Shown here: one piece after another, positions 23,771-31,436 of the stretch | How positions within the stretch are numbered: the stretch's first letter is position 1 | How the letters are laid out: each line of letters opens with the position of its first letter | DNA from: an uncultured Clostridia bacterium | GTDB lineage: Bacteria; Bacillota; Clostridia; Christensenellales; Aristaeellaceae | Length of the DNA: 37,860 bases | NCBI GenBank assembly: GCA_947624355.1 | Contig: CANQKI010000012.1 | Coordinates: forward strand, 1-37,860 | Direction of reading: 5' to 3' | Notes under the pieces: generated by a model | Databases searched by the model: none | Told to the model about the DNA's origin: nothing | What the model saw: only the letters and a program-made list of their open reading frames with translations | Translations under genes and position numbers: made by a program

Positions 23771-24916
23771 TCAGGGTGTTTTCTGATAGCGGGCAATGTC
23801 ACGCCGGATTTCGGCGGTGGCTGTTGCCACAATAATATCCCCTTCTATCATACTATAATCTACCCATTTGTCAACAAAATCCTCATCAGGATATGTTTTT
23901 TCCAGCATCTGCATGGCGCTCCGCCCGGCTTCGAGACAAACCGTATCAGCATCCCGCATCCGTAATTCCAACGCAGCTTCCATGTATTTTTCCCGAATGA
24001 GCCGGACAGGCAGCCATGCACCCCCAAGCTGCGTTTTCTGCACATCCATATCCCATTGCAGATAATCAGGCGTATCCTGAAAGCTCCATTGAAAGAAAGG
24101 CAGCGCGATCACCCGGCGATTGTACTCCCGTCCCGTGGGCACAGTCTCATATTCCGTCATAGGCATCCGCATCCTGGCGCTGATCCAGACCCGTGCAACG
24201 GCCGCCCCCTGGGCTTTTATGGCAACCGATTGACCGTCCGGCCCCTTTTCCACGCCGCGAATCAAAACCTGCCCGGCCCGCACCAGGTCGCCCTCCTTGC
24301 AAAGAGGCGTTCCCGCATAGCAGGTAAGCCGCAGCAAAACGCCGTCCTCTGCCGCCACAATATCCCCGGGAAGGCCGGCAGAAGCAACCCCAGGAGGCGG
24401 TGTTCCTTCTTCCAAACGAATTCTGAGCGTGACCCCCGCCCATTCCGTCCGTACCCATTTCACTTGAGGCAGCCGCCATTCCAGCTTTTGTCGAAGTTCC
24501 GCCAGATCGATTTCGCCTCGACGAAGCCCGGGATGGACGTCCGCCTCGTTCAGAAACAAACGCACTTCCCCTTCGTATATCCCGGCATTTTCAATCTCAA
24601 TTCGCCAGACAAAACTCATGGCAAAAACCAGCAGGCAAAGGCATATACCTGCGCCAACAAGCAGACTCCACCGCCGACAAAGGCCATAAAGCAGCCGGAG
24701 CAACCCTGCCGGATGCGTCTGGGTGACCGAAAAACCCTTTTCTTCAGCCAGCGTGGCAAGTGCGCGATAGTTTCCTGGCGTGCAGCCTATAGAAATGCTG
24801 CGGTCGGCCTGTCTCGAAATGCTTTGCAGCGGAATTTGCCGCTTTCGTGCCTCATTCAGCAATTTTTCGGCGTTCAGGCCTGATACCCTGAAGCGCACCT
24901 GCCAAAAACCTTTCAC
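23771..24916 (-). CDS. yqfD: Sporulation protein YqfD
   Basis: A 381-residue membrane protein of the YqfD/SpoIV-family set, expressed in the mother cell during sporulation in Bacillus. The N-terminal cytosolic part (1-85) contains FRVSGLNAEKLLNEARKR. A single transmembrane helix (about 91-111) is followed by an extracytoplasmic region with the conserved RLFLNEADVHPGLRRGEIDLAELRQKLEWRLPQVKWV-type POTRA-like segment and repeated Gly-Asp-Val loops. ATGA overlap with yqfC shows co-translation. Function is tied to engulfment or cortex in related species; exact activity unknown. Confidence 0.92.
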   Translation of the reverse strand: MKGFWQVRFRVSGLNAEKLLNEARKRQIPLQSISRQADRSISIGCTPGNYRALATLAEEKGFSVTQTHPAGLLRLLYGLCRRWSLLVGAGICLCLLVFAMSFVWRIEIENAGIYEGEVRLFLNEADVHPGLRRGEIDLAELRQKLEWRLPQVKWVRTEWAGVTLRIRLEEGTPPPGVASAGLPGDIVAAEDGVLLRLTCYAGTPLCKEGDLVRAGQVLIRGVEKGPDGQSVAIKAQGAAVARVWISARMRMPMTEYETVPTGREYNRRVIALPFFQWSFQDTPDYLQWDMDVQKTQLGGAWLPVRLIREKYMEAALELRMRDADTVCLEAGRSAMQMLEKTYPDEDFVDKWVDYSMIEGDIIVATATAEIRRDIARYQKTP

Positions 24917-25167
24917 AGTGCGCCCTCATCCATCTGCACACCGCCGATCTGTCCGTGAATCAGCAGGTCCTGCATACCGAAATACGAAATCACAAGGCCT
25001 TTTCCCGTTACGGCCAGCAATCCCGCCTTTGTACGTACGCGGATGCATTTGGTTTCATAGGAAAAAAGCCCGGCATGCTGCTCGATGAGCACTTCTTCCC
25101 GTCCCGTGATCACGACTCTGGGCGTTTCGCTTCGCGCTTCCGGAGGCACAAAGGATTTTTCCCGCAT
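24913..25167 (-). CDS. yqfC: YqfC/YabP family sporulation protein
   Basis: An 84-residue protein matching the YabP/YqfC superfamily, with PRVVITGREEVLIEQHAGLFSYE followed by the strand-rich IRVRTKAGLLAVTGKGLVI and YFGMQDLLIHGQI motif. In Bacillus yqfC is under sigma-E control and precedes yqfD, as here. SD GGGGTGA precedes ATG. It opens the cluster yqfC-yqfD-phoH-pgpH-ybeY::cdd-era. Confidence 0.92.
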   Translation of the reverse strand: MREKSFVPPEARSETPRVVITGREEVLIEQHAGLFSYETKCIRVRTKAGLLAVTGKGLVISYFGMQDLLIHGQIGGVQMDEGAL

Positions 25168-25184
25168 TTGACATCACCCCGGAT

Positions 25185-25214
25185 AGCATATGCGGTTCAT
25201 TTTATTCAAATGAA
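25185..25214 (-). promoter_or_regulatory. Possible sigma-E-type promoter before yqfC
   Basis: On the minus strand CATATGCT (25192-25185) resembles the sigma-E -10 CATACAnT. The upstream TTCATTTG (25214-25207) could be a -35 at 14-bp spacing. The -35 overlaps an inverted repeat TTCATTT/AAATGAA (25196-25214). Match is partial; no sigma-A-type promoter is visible here. Confidence 0.3.
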
Positions 25215-25248
25215 CGCGTCCACAGTGGAATGCATCCCGGGGTATATC

Positions 25249-25278
25249 GAAAAAAGCGCGCTCTTTGAAAACGCGCTT
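25249..25278 (-). terminator. Intrinsic terminator of the HPr-like gene
   Basis: On the minus strand AAGCGCG (25278-25272) pairs with CGCGCTT (25260-25254), with an 11-nt loop, followed by TTTT. It separates the HPr-like gene from the yqfC operon. Confidence 0.7.
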
Positions 25279-25309
25279 GCATCCCTGGGTCTATACCGAT
25301 AAATGGAGG

Positions 25310-25537
25310 TCAGATGGTAAACTGTTCAATTTCCCGCATCAGATCCTCGCAGTCGTCGTTATAAATATCCAGGGTGATCGGTTTGGAAAGGTCCAGAGAG
25401 AAAATGCCCAGGATGGATTTCGCATCCACCACATGGCGGCCCGAACGCAAATCCACGTCATAGGGATAGCGGTTGACGGTGTTGACGAACGCCTTTACTT
25501 CCTCGGCGTAACCCAATTTAATCGGAACGGATTTCAT
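25310..25537 (-). CDS. HPr-like protein lacking the phosphorylatable histidine
   Basis: A 75-residue HPr-fold protein. The regulatory serine site is recognisable in VDAKSILGIFSLDLSKPI (residues about 37-54, Ser41 by alignment to HPr Ser46), and the C-terminal half follows HPr. The N-terminal active-site loop, GLHARPA in HPr, reads GYAEEVKAF, so His15 is missing and it cannot carry phosphate in the PTS chain. As with Crh in Bacillus, a regulatory role through HPr kinase and catabolite control is the likely use. This His-less type is common in Clostridia. SD AAGGAGG and a strong own promoter. Confidence 0.88.
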   Translation of the reverse strand: MKSVPIKLGYAEEVKAFVNTVNRYPYDVDLRSGRHVVDAKSILGIFSLDLSKPITLDIYNDDCEDLMREIEQFTI

Positions 25538-25563
25538 GGGGGTTCCACCTCCTTATTGTCCCT

Positions 25564-25592
25564 ATTATAACATCCCCCATTTGGTTTTGCAA
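25564..25592 (-). promoter_or_regulatory. Sigma-A promoter of the HPr-like gene
   Basis: Minus-strand -35 TTGCAA (25592-25587), 17-bp spacer, perfect -10 TATAAT (25569-25564). It starts within 5 bp of the gltX stop. Confidence 0.78.
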
Positions 25593-25596
25593 GGGC

Positions 25597-27045
25597 TCAA
25601 TGAAGTTTTTCAAGCGCTGAACGCAGCCTTTTTAGCGTTTCATCCCGTCCAAGCAGATAAGCAATTTCAAACGCGCCGCCGGGCGTATTGGCCTGCCCGG
25701 AAATGGCAATACGCAATGGCCACAATACGGCGCCGTTTTTCTTACCGGAGGCCTCGATAGCCGCCATCACCGTATCGTGGAGGTTCTGCTCCGTCCAGTT
25801 CACAACGCTTTCCAGCACGGGCAGAATCATTTCCAGATTCTCTTTGGCCACCGTTTCGTCGCACTTCATTTTTTTGTGGACGTACAACGACGGATCAAAT
25901 TCAGGCATTTTTGCCAGGAAGGCAATCATATCCGGAATCTGGCAGAAAACCTCCGTGCGGCCCTGCATGAGCTCTGCCAGGCGACGGTAATCCATACCCT
26001 TGCCCGCCAACACCTTGTCAAACCACGGCGTCGCCATTTTCAAATATTCCTCAAAATCCATTTTGGCGATGTATTGGCCATTCATCCATGTAAGTTTATT
26101 TACGTCAAAAATACCGGGAGATTTATTGAGATGGCTGACGTCAAAGGCCTGAATCAGCTCATCCATGGTGAAGAATTCCCGGTCGTCTCCCGGATTCCAG
26201 CCAACCAGGGCCAGATAATTGATCAGCGCCTCTTTCAGGTATCCCTTTTCGATGAAATCGCTGTAATAGGCGTCTCCATCCCGCTTGGACAATTTGTGCT
26301 GGGCGTCCCGCATGACGGTGGTCAGGTGGATATACTTGGGAATTTCCCAGCCGAAAGCATCATAGAGAATATTGTATTTGGGTGTGGAGGACAAATACTC
26401 CATCCCCCGGATCACATGGGTGATGCCCATCAGATGGTCGTCAACAACGTTGGCGAAATTGTAGGTGGGCATCCCGTCCGTCTTGATGAGGATCATATCG
26501 TCCAGGGTGTCGTTGGGAAAGGACAGGTGGCCGAACACCATATCGTCATAAGCCGTTTCACCGGTGGTGGGGCAGTTCATGCGGATGACGTACGGAATCC
26601 CCGCGTCCAGCTTGGCCTGCACTTCTTCCTTGGATAAATGCAGGCAGTGTTTATCGTATTTGAACACTTCGCCTTTTGCTTCACACGCGGCCCTGCGTTC
26701 GTCCAGTTCTTCCTTTGTGCAGAAGCAGTAATAGGCTGCGCCCTTTTCCACCAGCTGCTTAGCGTAAGGCAGGTACAGGCTCTTGCGCTCGCTTTGGATA
26801 TAGGGGCCGTAATCGCCGCCAATGTCCGGGCCTTCATCCCAAATGATGCCGCAGCCCCGGAGGGTATCGTAAATTACTTCGGTAGCGCCCTCCACGAAGC
26901 GTTCCTGATCGGTATCCTCAATGCGCAGGATAAATTTGCCGCCGTTCTGCTTGGCAAATAAATATGTATACAGCGCAGACCGCAGGCCGCCCAGGTGCAT
27001 AAAGCCCGTGGGCGACGGTGCAAAACGGGTGCGAACCTCTTGCAT
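25597..27045 (-). CDS. gltX: Glutamyl-tRNA synthetase
   Basis: A 482-residue class I aminoacyl-tRNA synthetase that joins glutamate to tRNA-Glu. The N-terminal catalytic core has FAPSPTGFMHLGGLRSALY (residues 7-25, HIGH variant HLGG) and the ATP loop KLSKRDG near 253. The C-terminal half is the all-helical anticodon-binding domain of bacterial GluRS. SD AAAGGAAG precedes ATG. It lies 39 bp behind glnS and is likely transcribed with it. A genome with both synthetases would not need GluRS to misacylate tRNA-Gln. Confidence 0.95.
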   Translation of the reverse strand: MQEVRTRFAPSPTGFMHLGGLRSALYTYLFAKQNGGKFILRIEDTDQERFVEGATEVIYDTLRGCGIIWDEGPDIGGDYGPYIQSERKSLYLPYAKQLVEKGAAYYCFCTKEELDERRAACEAKGEVFKYDKHCLHLSKEEVQAKLDAGIPYVIRMNCPTTGETAYDDMVFGHLSFPNDTLDDMILIKTDGMPTYNFANVVDDHLMGITHVIRGMEYLSSTPKYNILYDAFGWEIPKYIHLTTVMRDAQHKLSKRDGDAYYSDFIEKGYLKEALINYLALVGWNPGDDREFFTMDELIQAFDVSHLNKSPGIFDVNKLTWMNGQYIAKMDFEEYLKMATPWFDKVLAGKGMDYRRLAELMQGRTEVFCQIPDMIAFLAKMPEFDPSLYVHKKMKCDETVAKENLEMILPVLESVVNWTEQNLHDTVMAAIEASGKKNGAVLWPLRIAISGQANTPGGAFEIAYLLGRDETLKRLRSALEKLH

Positions 27046-27084
27046 GAAAATCTTCCTTTCCGTATTCTATGAGCCGTTCTATGA

Positions 27085-28773
27085 TTATCCTTTGTAACTG
27101 TCCTTCAGGCCTACCACTCGGTTGTAGACGCTGAGGGTGTCGGTGGAATCCTTGTCCTTGCAGAAGTAGCCCATGCGCAGGAACTGGAAGGTATCCCCCG
27201 GTTTCGCCGCGTGAAGCGCATGCTCGGCATACCCCGTCACGTTCTTCAGGCTGTCCGGGTTCAGACGGGAAATGAAATCCTTTTTATCGGCTTCCTCTTC
27301 CGTTTCCCCGCCGGATTCCTCGTTGAGCAGAGGCTCGTACAGCCGTGCTTCGATTTTGCAGCAGTTCCGGGCGTCCACCCAGTGGAGCGTACCCTTGACT
27401 TTCCGTTCTGCGCCGGGAGAACCGGAGCGGGTATCCATATCCACGGTGCATTCCAGGTGATCGATTTCGCCTTTCTCGTTCTTTACCACCTTTTCGCATT
27501 TGATGATGTACGCCCCCTTGAGGCGCACCTCGCCGTCAGGCTTCAGGCGGAAGTATTTTTTGGGCGCATCTTCCATGAAATCTTCCCGTTCAATCCAGAT
27601 TTCCCTGCTGAGCGTCACGTTCCGGGCGCCCATTTCGGGATGATCGGGATGATTTTCCATGGGCAGGGTATCCACCTTGTCCTCCGGCCAGTTGGTCAGA
27701 ATGACCTTAAGGGGATTGAGCACCGCCATGGCACGAGGGACCCTGTCGCCCAGATCGTCCCGGACGCAGTGCTCCAACATGGCGTAATCCACGGTGGAAT
27801 CGGCCTTGGCCAGGCCCACCTGATCAATGAAATTGCGGATGGCAGCGGCCGTGAAGCCCCGGCGGCGCATGGCGCAGAGGGTAGGCATCCGGGGATCGTC
27901 CCATCCGGAAACATAGTGTTCCTCCACCAGCTGACGCAGATACCGCTTGCTCATAATGGTGCGGGTGATATTGAGCCGGGCAAACTCCATCTGCCGGGGG
28001 CCAAAGTAGCCGTTCTTTCCGCTGCGAAAGCCGGCCTTTTCCACAAACCAGTCATACAAAGGACGATGATCCTCGTATTCCAGCGAACACAGGGAATGGG
28101 TAATGCCCTCAAAAGCGTCGCTCAGGGGGTGGGCGAAATCATACATGGGATAAATGCACCAGGTATTGCCCGTCCGGTGATGCTCCTTGAACAGGATACG
28201 GTACATGGTGGGGTCGCGCATATTGATGTTGGGGGATGCCATGTCAATCTTCGCCCGAAGCACCATGCGGCCTTCCGGGAATTCCCCCGCCTTCATGCGG
28301 CGGAAAAGATCCAGCGATTCTTCCCAGGGCCTGTCCCGCCAGGGAGAATTCTTTCCGGGCGCGGTGAGGGTGCCGCGGTATTCCCGCATTTCATCAGGCG
28401 AAAGCTCGTCCACATAGGCAAGACCGCGCTTGATGAAATCCTCGGCAATATCGTACAGCCGCTGATAATATTCGCTGGCGTAATACAGCCCGCCTTTCCA
28501 TTCAAATCCCAGCCAGCGGATGTCCTCCAGAATGCCGTCCACGTATTCGGTGTCTTCCTTGGCAGGGTTGGTATCGTCAAAGCGCAGATTACAGAGGCCG
28601 CCGTATTTTTCCGCTGTGCCGAAATCCGTCACCAGGGCCTTGCAGTGGCCGATATGCAGATATCCGTTGGGTTCAGGGGGAAAACGCGTGTGCACCTGCT
28701 GGCAGCGGCCCGCCTCCAGTTCCTGATCGATGGCGTCCCAAATGAAATTGGTGCGCTTTTCTTCGCCTTCCAT
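27085..28773 (-). CDS. glnS: Glutaminyl-tRNA synthetase
   Basis: Start set at 28773 (MEGEEKRTNF), because AAGGAGG lies 7 nt upstream; the longer frame runs through the promoter leader. The 562-residue product is a class I synthetase with PPEPNGYLHIGHCKAL (HIGH), the FDDTNP motif, IMSKRYL as the KMSKS loop, and the two C-terminal beta-barrel anticodon domains. It charges tRNA-Gln directly. GlnRS in Firmicutes is patchy, since most use GatCAB, so acquisition in an ancestor is likely. The gene has its own promoter with a terminator-like hairpin directly behind it. Confidence 0.95.
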   Translation of the reverse strand: MEGEEKRTNFIWDAIDQELEAGRCQQVHTRFPPEPNGYLHIGHCKALVTDFGTAEKYGGLCNLRFDDTNPAKEDTEYVDGILEDIRWLGFEWKGGLYYASEYYQRLYDIAEDFIKRGLAYVDELSPDEMREYRGTLTAPGKNSPWRDRPWEESLDLFRRMKAGEFPEGRMVLRAKIDMASPNINMRDPTMYRILFKEHHRTGNTWCIYPMYDFAHPLSDAFEGITHSLCSLEYEDHRPLYDWFVEKAGFRSGKNGYFGPRQMEFARLNITRTIMSKRYLRQLVEEHYVSGWDDPRMPTLCAMRRRGFTAAAIRNFIDQVGLAKADSTVDYAMLEHCVRDDLGDRVPRAMAVLNPLKVILTNWPEDKVDTLPMENHPDHPEMGARNVTLSREIWIEREDFMEDAPKKYFRLKPDGEVRLKGAYIIKCEKVVKNEKGEIDHLECTVDMDTRSGSPGAERKVKGTLHWVDARNCCKIEARLYEPLLNEESGGETEEEADKKDFISRLNPDSLKNVTGYAEHALHAAKPGDTFQFLRMGYFCKDKDSTDTLSVYNRVVGLKDSYKG

Positions 28774-28787
28774 CCTGATTGCCTCCT

Positions 28788-28829
28788 TCAAAAAATAAAA
28801 TACCAAGCGCATCCTTTCAACGCGCTTGG
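28788..28829 (-). terminator. Terminator-like hairpin at the 5' end of the glnS leader
   Basis: Minus-strand CCAAGCGC (28829-28822) and GCGCTTGG (28810-28803) form a perfect 8-bp stem with an 11-nt loop, followed by TATTTTATTTTTT. It may end the tetR transcript, but it lies only 3 bp behind the -10 box of the glnS promoter, so glnS RNA would begin inside it. Confidence 0.6.
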
Positions 28830-28832
28830 ATT

Positions 28833-28861
28833 ATTATAACTGTTCAATTTCAAAAAGACAA
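28833..28861 (-). promoter_or_regulatory. Sigma-A promoter of glnS-gltX
   Basis: Minus-strand -35 TTGTCT (28861-28856), 17-bp spacer, perfect -10 TATAAT (28838-28833), 60 bp upstream of the glnS start. Confidence 0.7.
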
Positions 28862-28893
28862 GATATACCGGGCGAAAAACTGCAAAAATTCCC

Positions 28894-29595
28894 TTACGCT
28901 TCCCCTTGTTCCCGCGCTGTCTGACGGCGGATTCTGGAAATGGCATGATCGATCACCTGCAGCGCCTCATCGCCGCGCACCACTTCAATGGCACCAAATG
29001 GCGCGTCCAGCAGCCGCTGCCACAAAAACCGTTCCCCTTCAATCAATTTGACGACACTGCCCGTTCCCCCGCCATTGCAGACAGCAGCCGCCTGCGCCAT
29101 CAGATGACCGTAAGCAATGGTATAAGTGTCCCACAAAAGCTCAGGCAAAACCGCCAGACTGTAATGCACCGTGCCGGCCGCCCGAAGCAGCTCCAGTATG
29201 CGGCAAAGCTCGGGGAAAAACAGCTCCTTCTGGGCCTCCCAAATGGCCTGGCGCACCACGTTTCCGTCCGCCATTCCTTCCAGCGGCAGCAGCAGCGCCA
29301 CCGTCTTTTCCTCCCCCGCGCGGAAGGGCATAGCGTAATAGATAAGGCCGTTCAGCCGGTCCATGTCCGTATCGAACAGCGCCTGGCTGTATTGCACATA
29401 GGCCTGCCGTGCCTTTTCCCGGCACAATGCGGACAGCACCTGCAGCTTCGATTCAAAATGATGGTAGAAGCTGCCCTTGCTGCAGCCCAGCATATCGAGA
29501 AAATCCTGAACGGTGGCCGCCATATATCCTTTTTCAAAGAACAGCGTTTCCGCAGCTTCCAGAATCGCCTGCTTTCGAAGATCGCCCTTCATCAT
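28894..29595 (-). CDS. TetR/AcrR family transcriptional regulator
   Basis: A 233-residue regulator. The N-terminal helix-turn-helix domain (about 5-55) has the TetR pattern: AILEAAETLFFEKGYMAATVQDFLDMLGCSKGSFYHHF. The C-terminal part is a ligand and dimer domain with no specific match I can name. SD AGGAGG is 8 nt before the first of two tandem ATG codons. It starts 18 bp behind vanW, so both are probably co-transcribed from the vanW promoter. No efflux gene is next to it, and its target is not evident. Confidence 0.9.
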   Translation of the reverse strand: MMKGDLRKQAILEAAETLFFEKGYMAATVQDFLDMLGCSKGSFYHHFESKLQVLSALCREKARQAYVQYSQALFDTDMDRLNGLIYYAMPFRAGEEKTVALLLPLEGMADGNVVRQAIWEAQKELFFPELCRILELLRAAGTVHYSLAVLPELLWDTYTIAYGHLMAQAAAVCNGGGTGSVVKLIEGERFLWQRLLDAPFGAIEVVRGDEALQVIDHAISRIRRQTAREQGEA

Positions 29596-29613
29596 GTGCG
29601 TTTCCTCCTGTGC

Positions 29614-31275
29614 TCAGTTCCACTCGATGACCTGCTGGATCATCCGGTAGACGGATGTGCAAAGCAGCTCGCGCCGGTATTCGACACCGTTATGAAGGTA
29701 AACCTTGTAGGTTTCCACCTCATAGCCTGTTCTGGCCTTTTTCTTTTCCTGCACAGTGCCGGGCGGCAGTTCGGGGTTTTGCTCGTAAATGGGATCGGCC
29801 GGCGGCTCGGTGACGGAAACGGTGCGGGTGCTCAACTCGATCGTCTCCCCCGCCCCAAGACCCGCGCCGTAAAGCTCCACCGTGCAGTTCCGCCGTTCGT
29901 AATAGGCCACGATGAAGACGGGCGTATCTTTATCGTTTCGGAAAACAAAATCCAGATTGGGCCAGTTCACCGTGGCGTCCCGGCCTTTGTCCACATAATT
30001 GCTGGGCCAGGTGTGAGGCGTGCGCGAAACAATGGTAAGATCGGCCATGGCGGCGGCATTGAAAAGCGTGCTGCTTACCTGACACACACCGCCGCCGATT
30101 TCATCCACCGTGGTGCCACCCGCAATGGCGGCGGCAGGCAGATAGCCCTTTTCCGCCGTGCGCTGGCCAGTGGTGTTATTAAAGGAAAATGTTTCTCCCG
30201 GCATGACCACCGTGCCGGATACTGCCCTGCAGGCAAGATCAATATTGGTGTTGCGGTTGGCATCGGAAGTCGTCTGGGTCGTATACGTGGAAACAAGGGC
30301 AAAGGAATTCATCAGTTCTACCCGGGTCACCGCAGGCAAAAGCGTTTCGGACTGCATGGTAATCTGCGCCTGATAATTGCCGGCATTCAGCGCATCGACG
30401 ATCTGCCGGTACAACGCATCGCCGTCAAGCCGCGCCCCAGGATGATCTTCCGTAAAGGTGAATGCACGGGTGGAAAAATCAAACGTGGCTACCTGGGCAT
30501 CCACGGGATCGCGGTTGATGTTGCTTTCCACGATGCCCACTAACCTGCGGACATCGGCGGGGTCATAAGTGACCTGGGTAATCAGATAAGCCGGATTCTC
30601 GGCCACATGCCGCAAATGCGCGTAACGGTATTCCAGCGGTGTCATGGAAATACCGATGGTTTCGGGGCTGCCGATCCGGCCCACGGCATACGCCACGTCC
30701 AGGACGGCGGCAGTATTGCGTGTGAAAGGCAATTCGGTATCCGTGATGACCCAGGTAATCCCATCAATATTCAGGGAAATATGCAGGGCATTTTGCTGGG
30801 AAGACGCGTTCTGGTTCAGCGCCTGCTCGGCTTGTGCCCGCGTCATGCCGCCAATGTTCACGCCGTCCACAAAAACCCCCTGGGCGAAGGTATCTCCCTG
30901 CGTCACCGCAACCATTTGCCGGAAGGGCGCATACGCTTCGTGGAGCGACGCCATCCAGAATCCCAGCAGCGAAAGAACAGCCACGCAGCAAAAGGCAATA
31001 AACACCCAAAGCGCCGTTTTCCGGGGCTTTCGCGGCGTACCGCCGCTGGCCCAGGCACTGCGGACAGAAGCCGGCGTCACCGGATAAGAATCCAGGGCAG
31101 GCGGATCATCCTCAAAATCAGACTTTGGTACAAAATACGCCTGATCGGGATAAGCCGTTTCATCCTCCTGTGTGCGGTAAATCGTGGGGGCGGCGGGATC
31201 TGGCGGATACGAGGCACGGTATTGGGCCTGTTCCTCCGGCCGTTGCTTATGCCGATCCATCCGTGCCATGTTCAT
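29614..31275 (-). CDS. VanW family membrane-anchored protein
   Basis: A 553-residue envelope protein. A cytosolic Pro-rich N-terminus (1-85) precedes one transmembrane helix (about 88-109). The extracytoplasmic part has a PG_binding_4-like region (about 110-310) and the VanW domain (about 325-465) with the hallmark GETFSFNNTTGQRTAEKGY, IAGGTTVDEIGGGVCQVSSTLFNAA and NYVDKGRDATVNW. A short G5-like strand region follows (about 475-550). VanW proteins occur in vancomycin clusters, but the domain is widespread in Clostridia, so resistance is not implied. ATG 31269 (third codon) is better spaced from the AAAGG SD and may be the true start. Strong sigma-A promoter. Confidence 0.9.
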   Translation of the reverse strand: MNMARMDRHKQRPEEQAQYRASYPPDPAAPTIYRTQEDETAYPDQAYFVPKSDFEDDPPALDSYPVTPASVRSAWASGGTPRKPRKTALWVFIAFCCVAVLSLLGFWMASLHEAYAPFRQMVAVTQGDTFAQGVFVDGVNIGGMTRAQAEQALNQNASSQQNALHISLNIDGITWVITDTELPFTRNTAAVLDVAYAVGRIGSPETIGISMTPLEYRYAHLRHVAENPAYLITQVTYDPADVRRLVGIVESNINRDPVDAQVATFDFSTRAFTFTEDHPGARLDGDALYRQIVDALNAGNYQAQITMQSETLLPAVTRVELMNSFALVSTYTTQTTSDANRNTNIDLACRAVSGTVVMPGETFSFNNTTGQRTAEKGYLPAAAIAGGTTVDEIGGGVCQVSSTLFNAAAMADLTIVSRTPHTWPSNYVDKGRDATVNWPNLDFVFRNDKDTPVFIVAYYERRNCTVELYGAGLGAGETIELSTRTVSVTEPPADPIYEQNPELPPGTVQEKKKARTGYEVETYKVYLHNGVEYRRELLCTSVYRMIQQVIEWN

Positions 31276-31312
31276 CCCGCCTTTCTAATATAAACATACC
31301 CGATTCTGTTTT

Positions 31313-31341
31313 ATTGTAAACCACTGCCCAGCATTTGTCAA
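31313..31341 (-). promoter_or_regulatory. Sigma-A promoter of vanW-tetR
   Basis: Minus-strand -35 TTGACA (31341-31336), 17-bp spacer, -10 TACAAT (31318-31313). Confidence 0.82.
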
Positions 31342-31372
31342 TGCAGATTGCCTTGTTTTTCCTGTTGGGTGC

Positions 31373-31401
31373 TTGACACGGGCTTTTCACGGTATTATAG
31401 T
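31373..31401 (+). promoter_or_regulatory. Sigma-A promoter of the PotD-like gene
   Basis: -35 TTGACA (31373-31378), 17-bp spacer, -10 TATAGT (31396-31401). It is divergent from the vanW promoter, with 31 bp between the two -35 boxes. Confidence 0.82.
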
Positions 31402-31436
31402 AAGCCAGAATCATATATTGAAGGAGGCCATGATCC

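Noticed and set aside
28774-28893. T-box riboswitch for glnS
   Set aside because: The leader is too short and has no specifier loop or conserved T-box sequence.
27211-30543. Long plus-strand frames opposite glnS and opposite tetR-vanW (542 and 545 codons)
   Set aside because: Antisense to firmly identified genes; no family resemblance and no promoter or SD.
29614-31275. VanW as a vancomycin-resistance locus
   Set aside because: No vanHAX, vanRS or other resistance genes are adjacent, and VanW-domain proteins are general envelope proteins in Clostridia.
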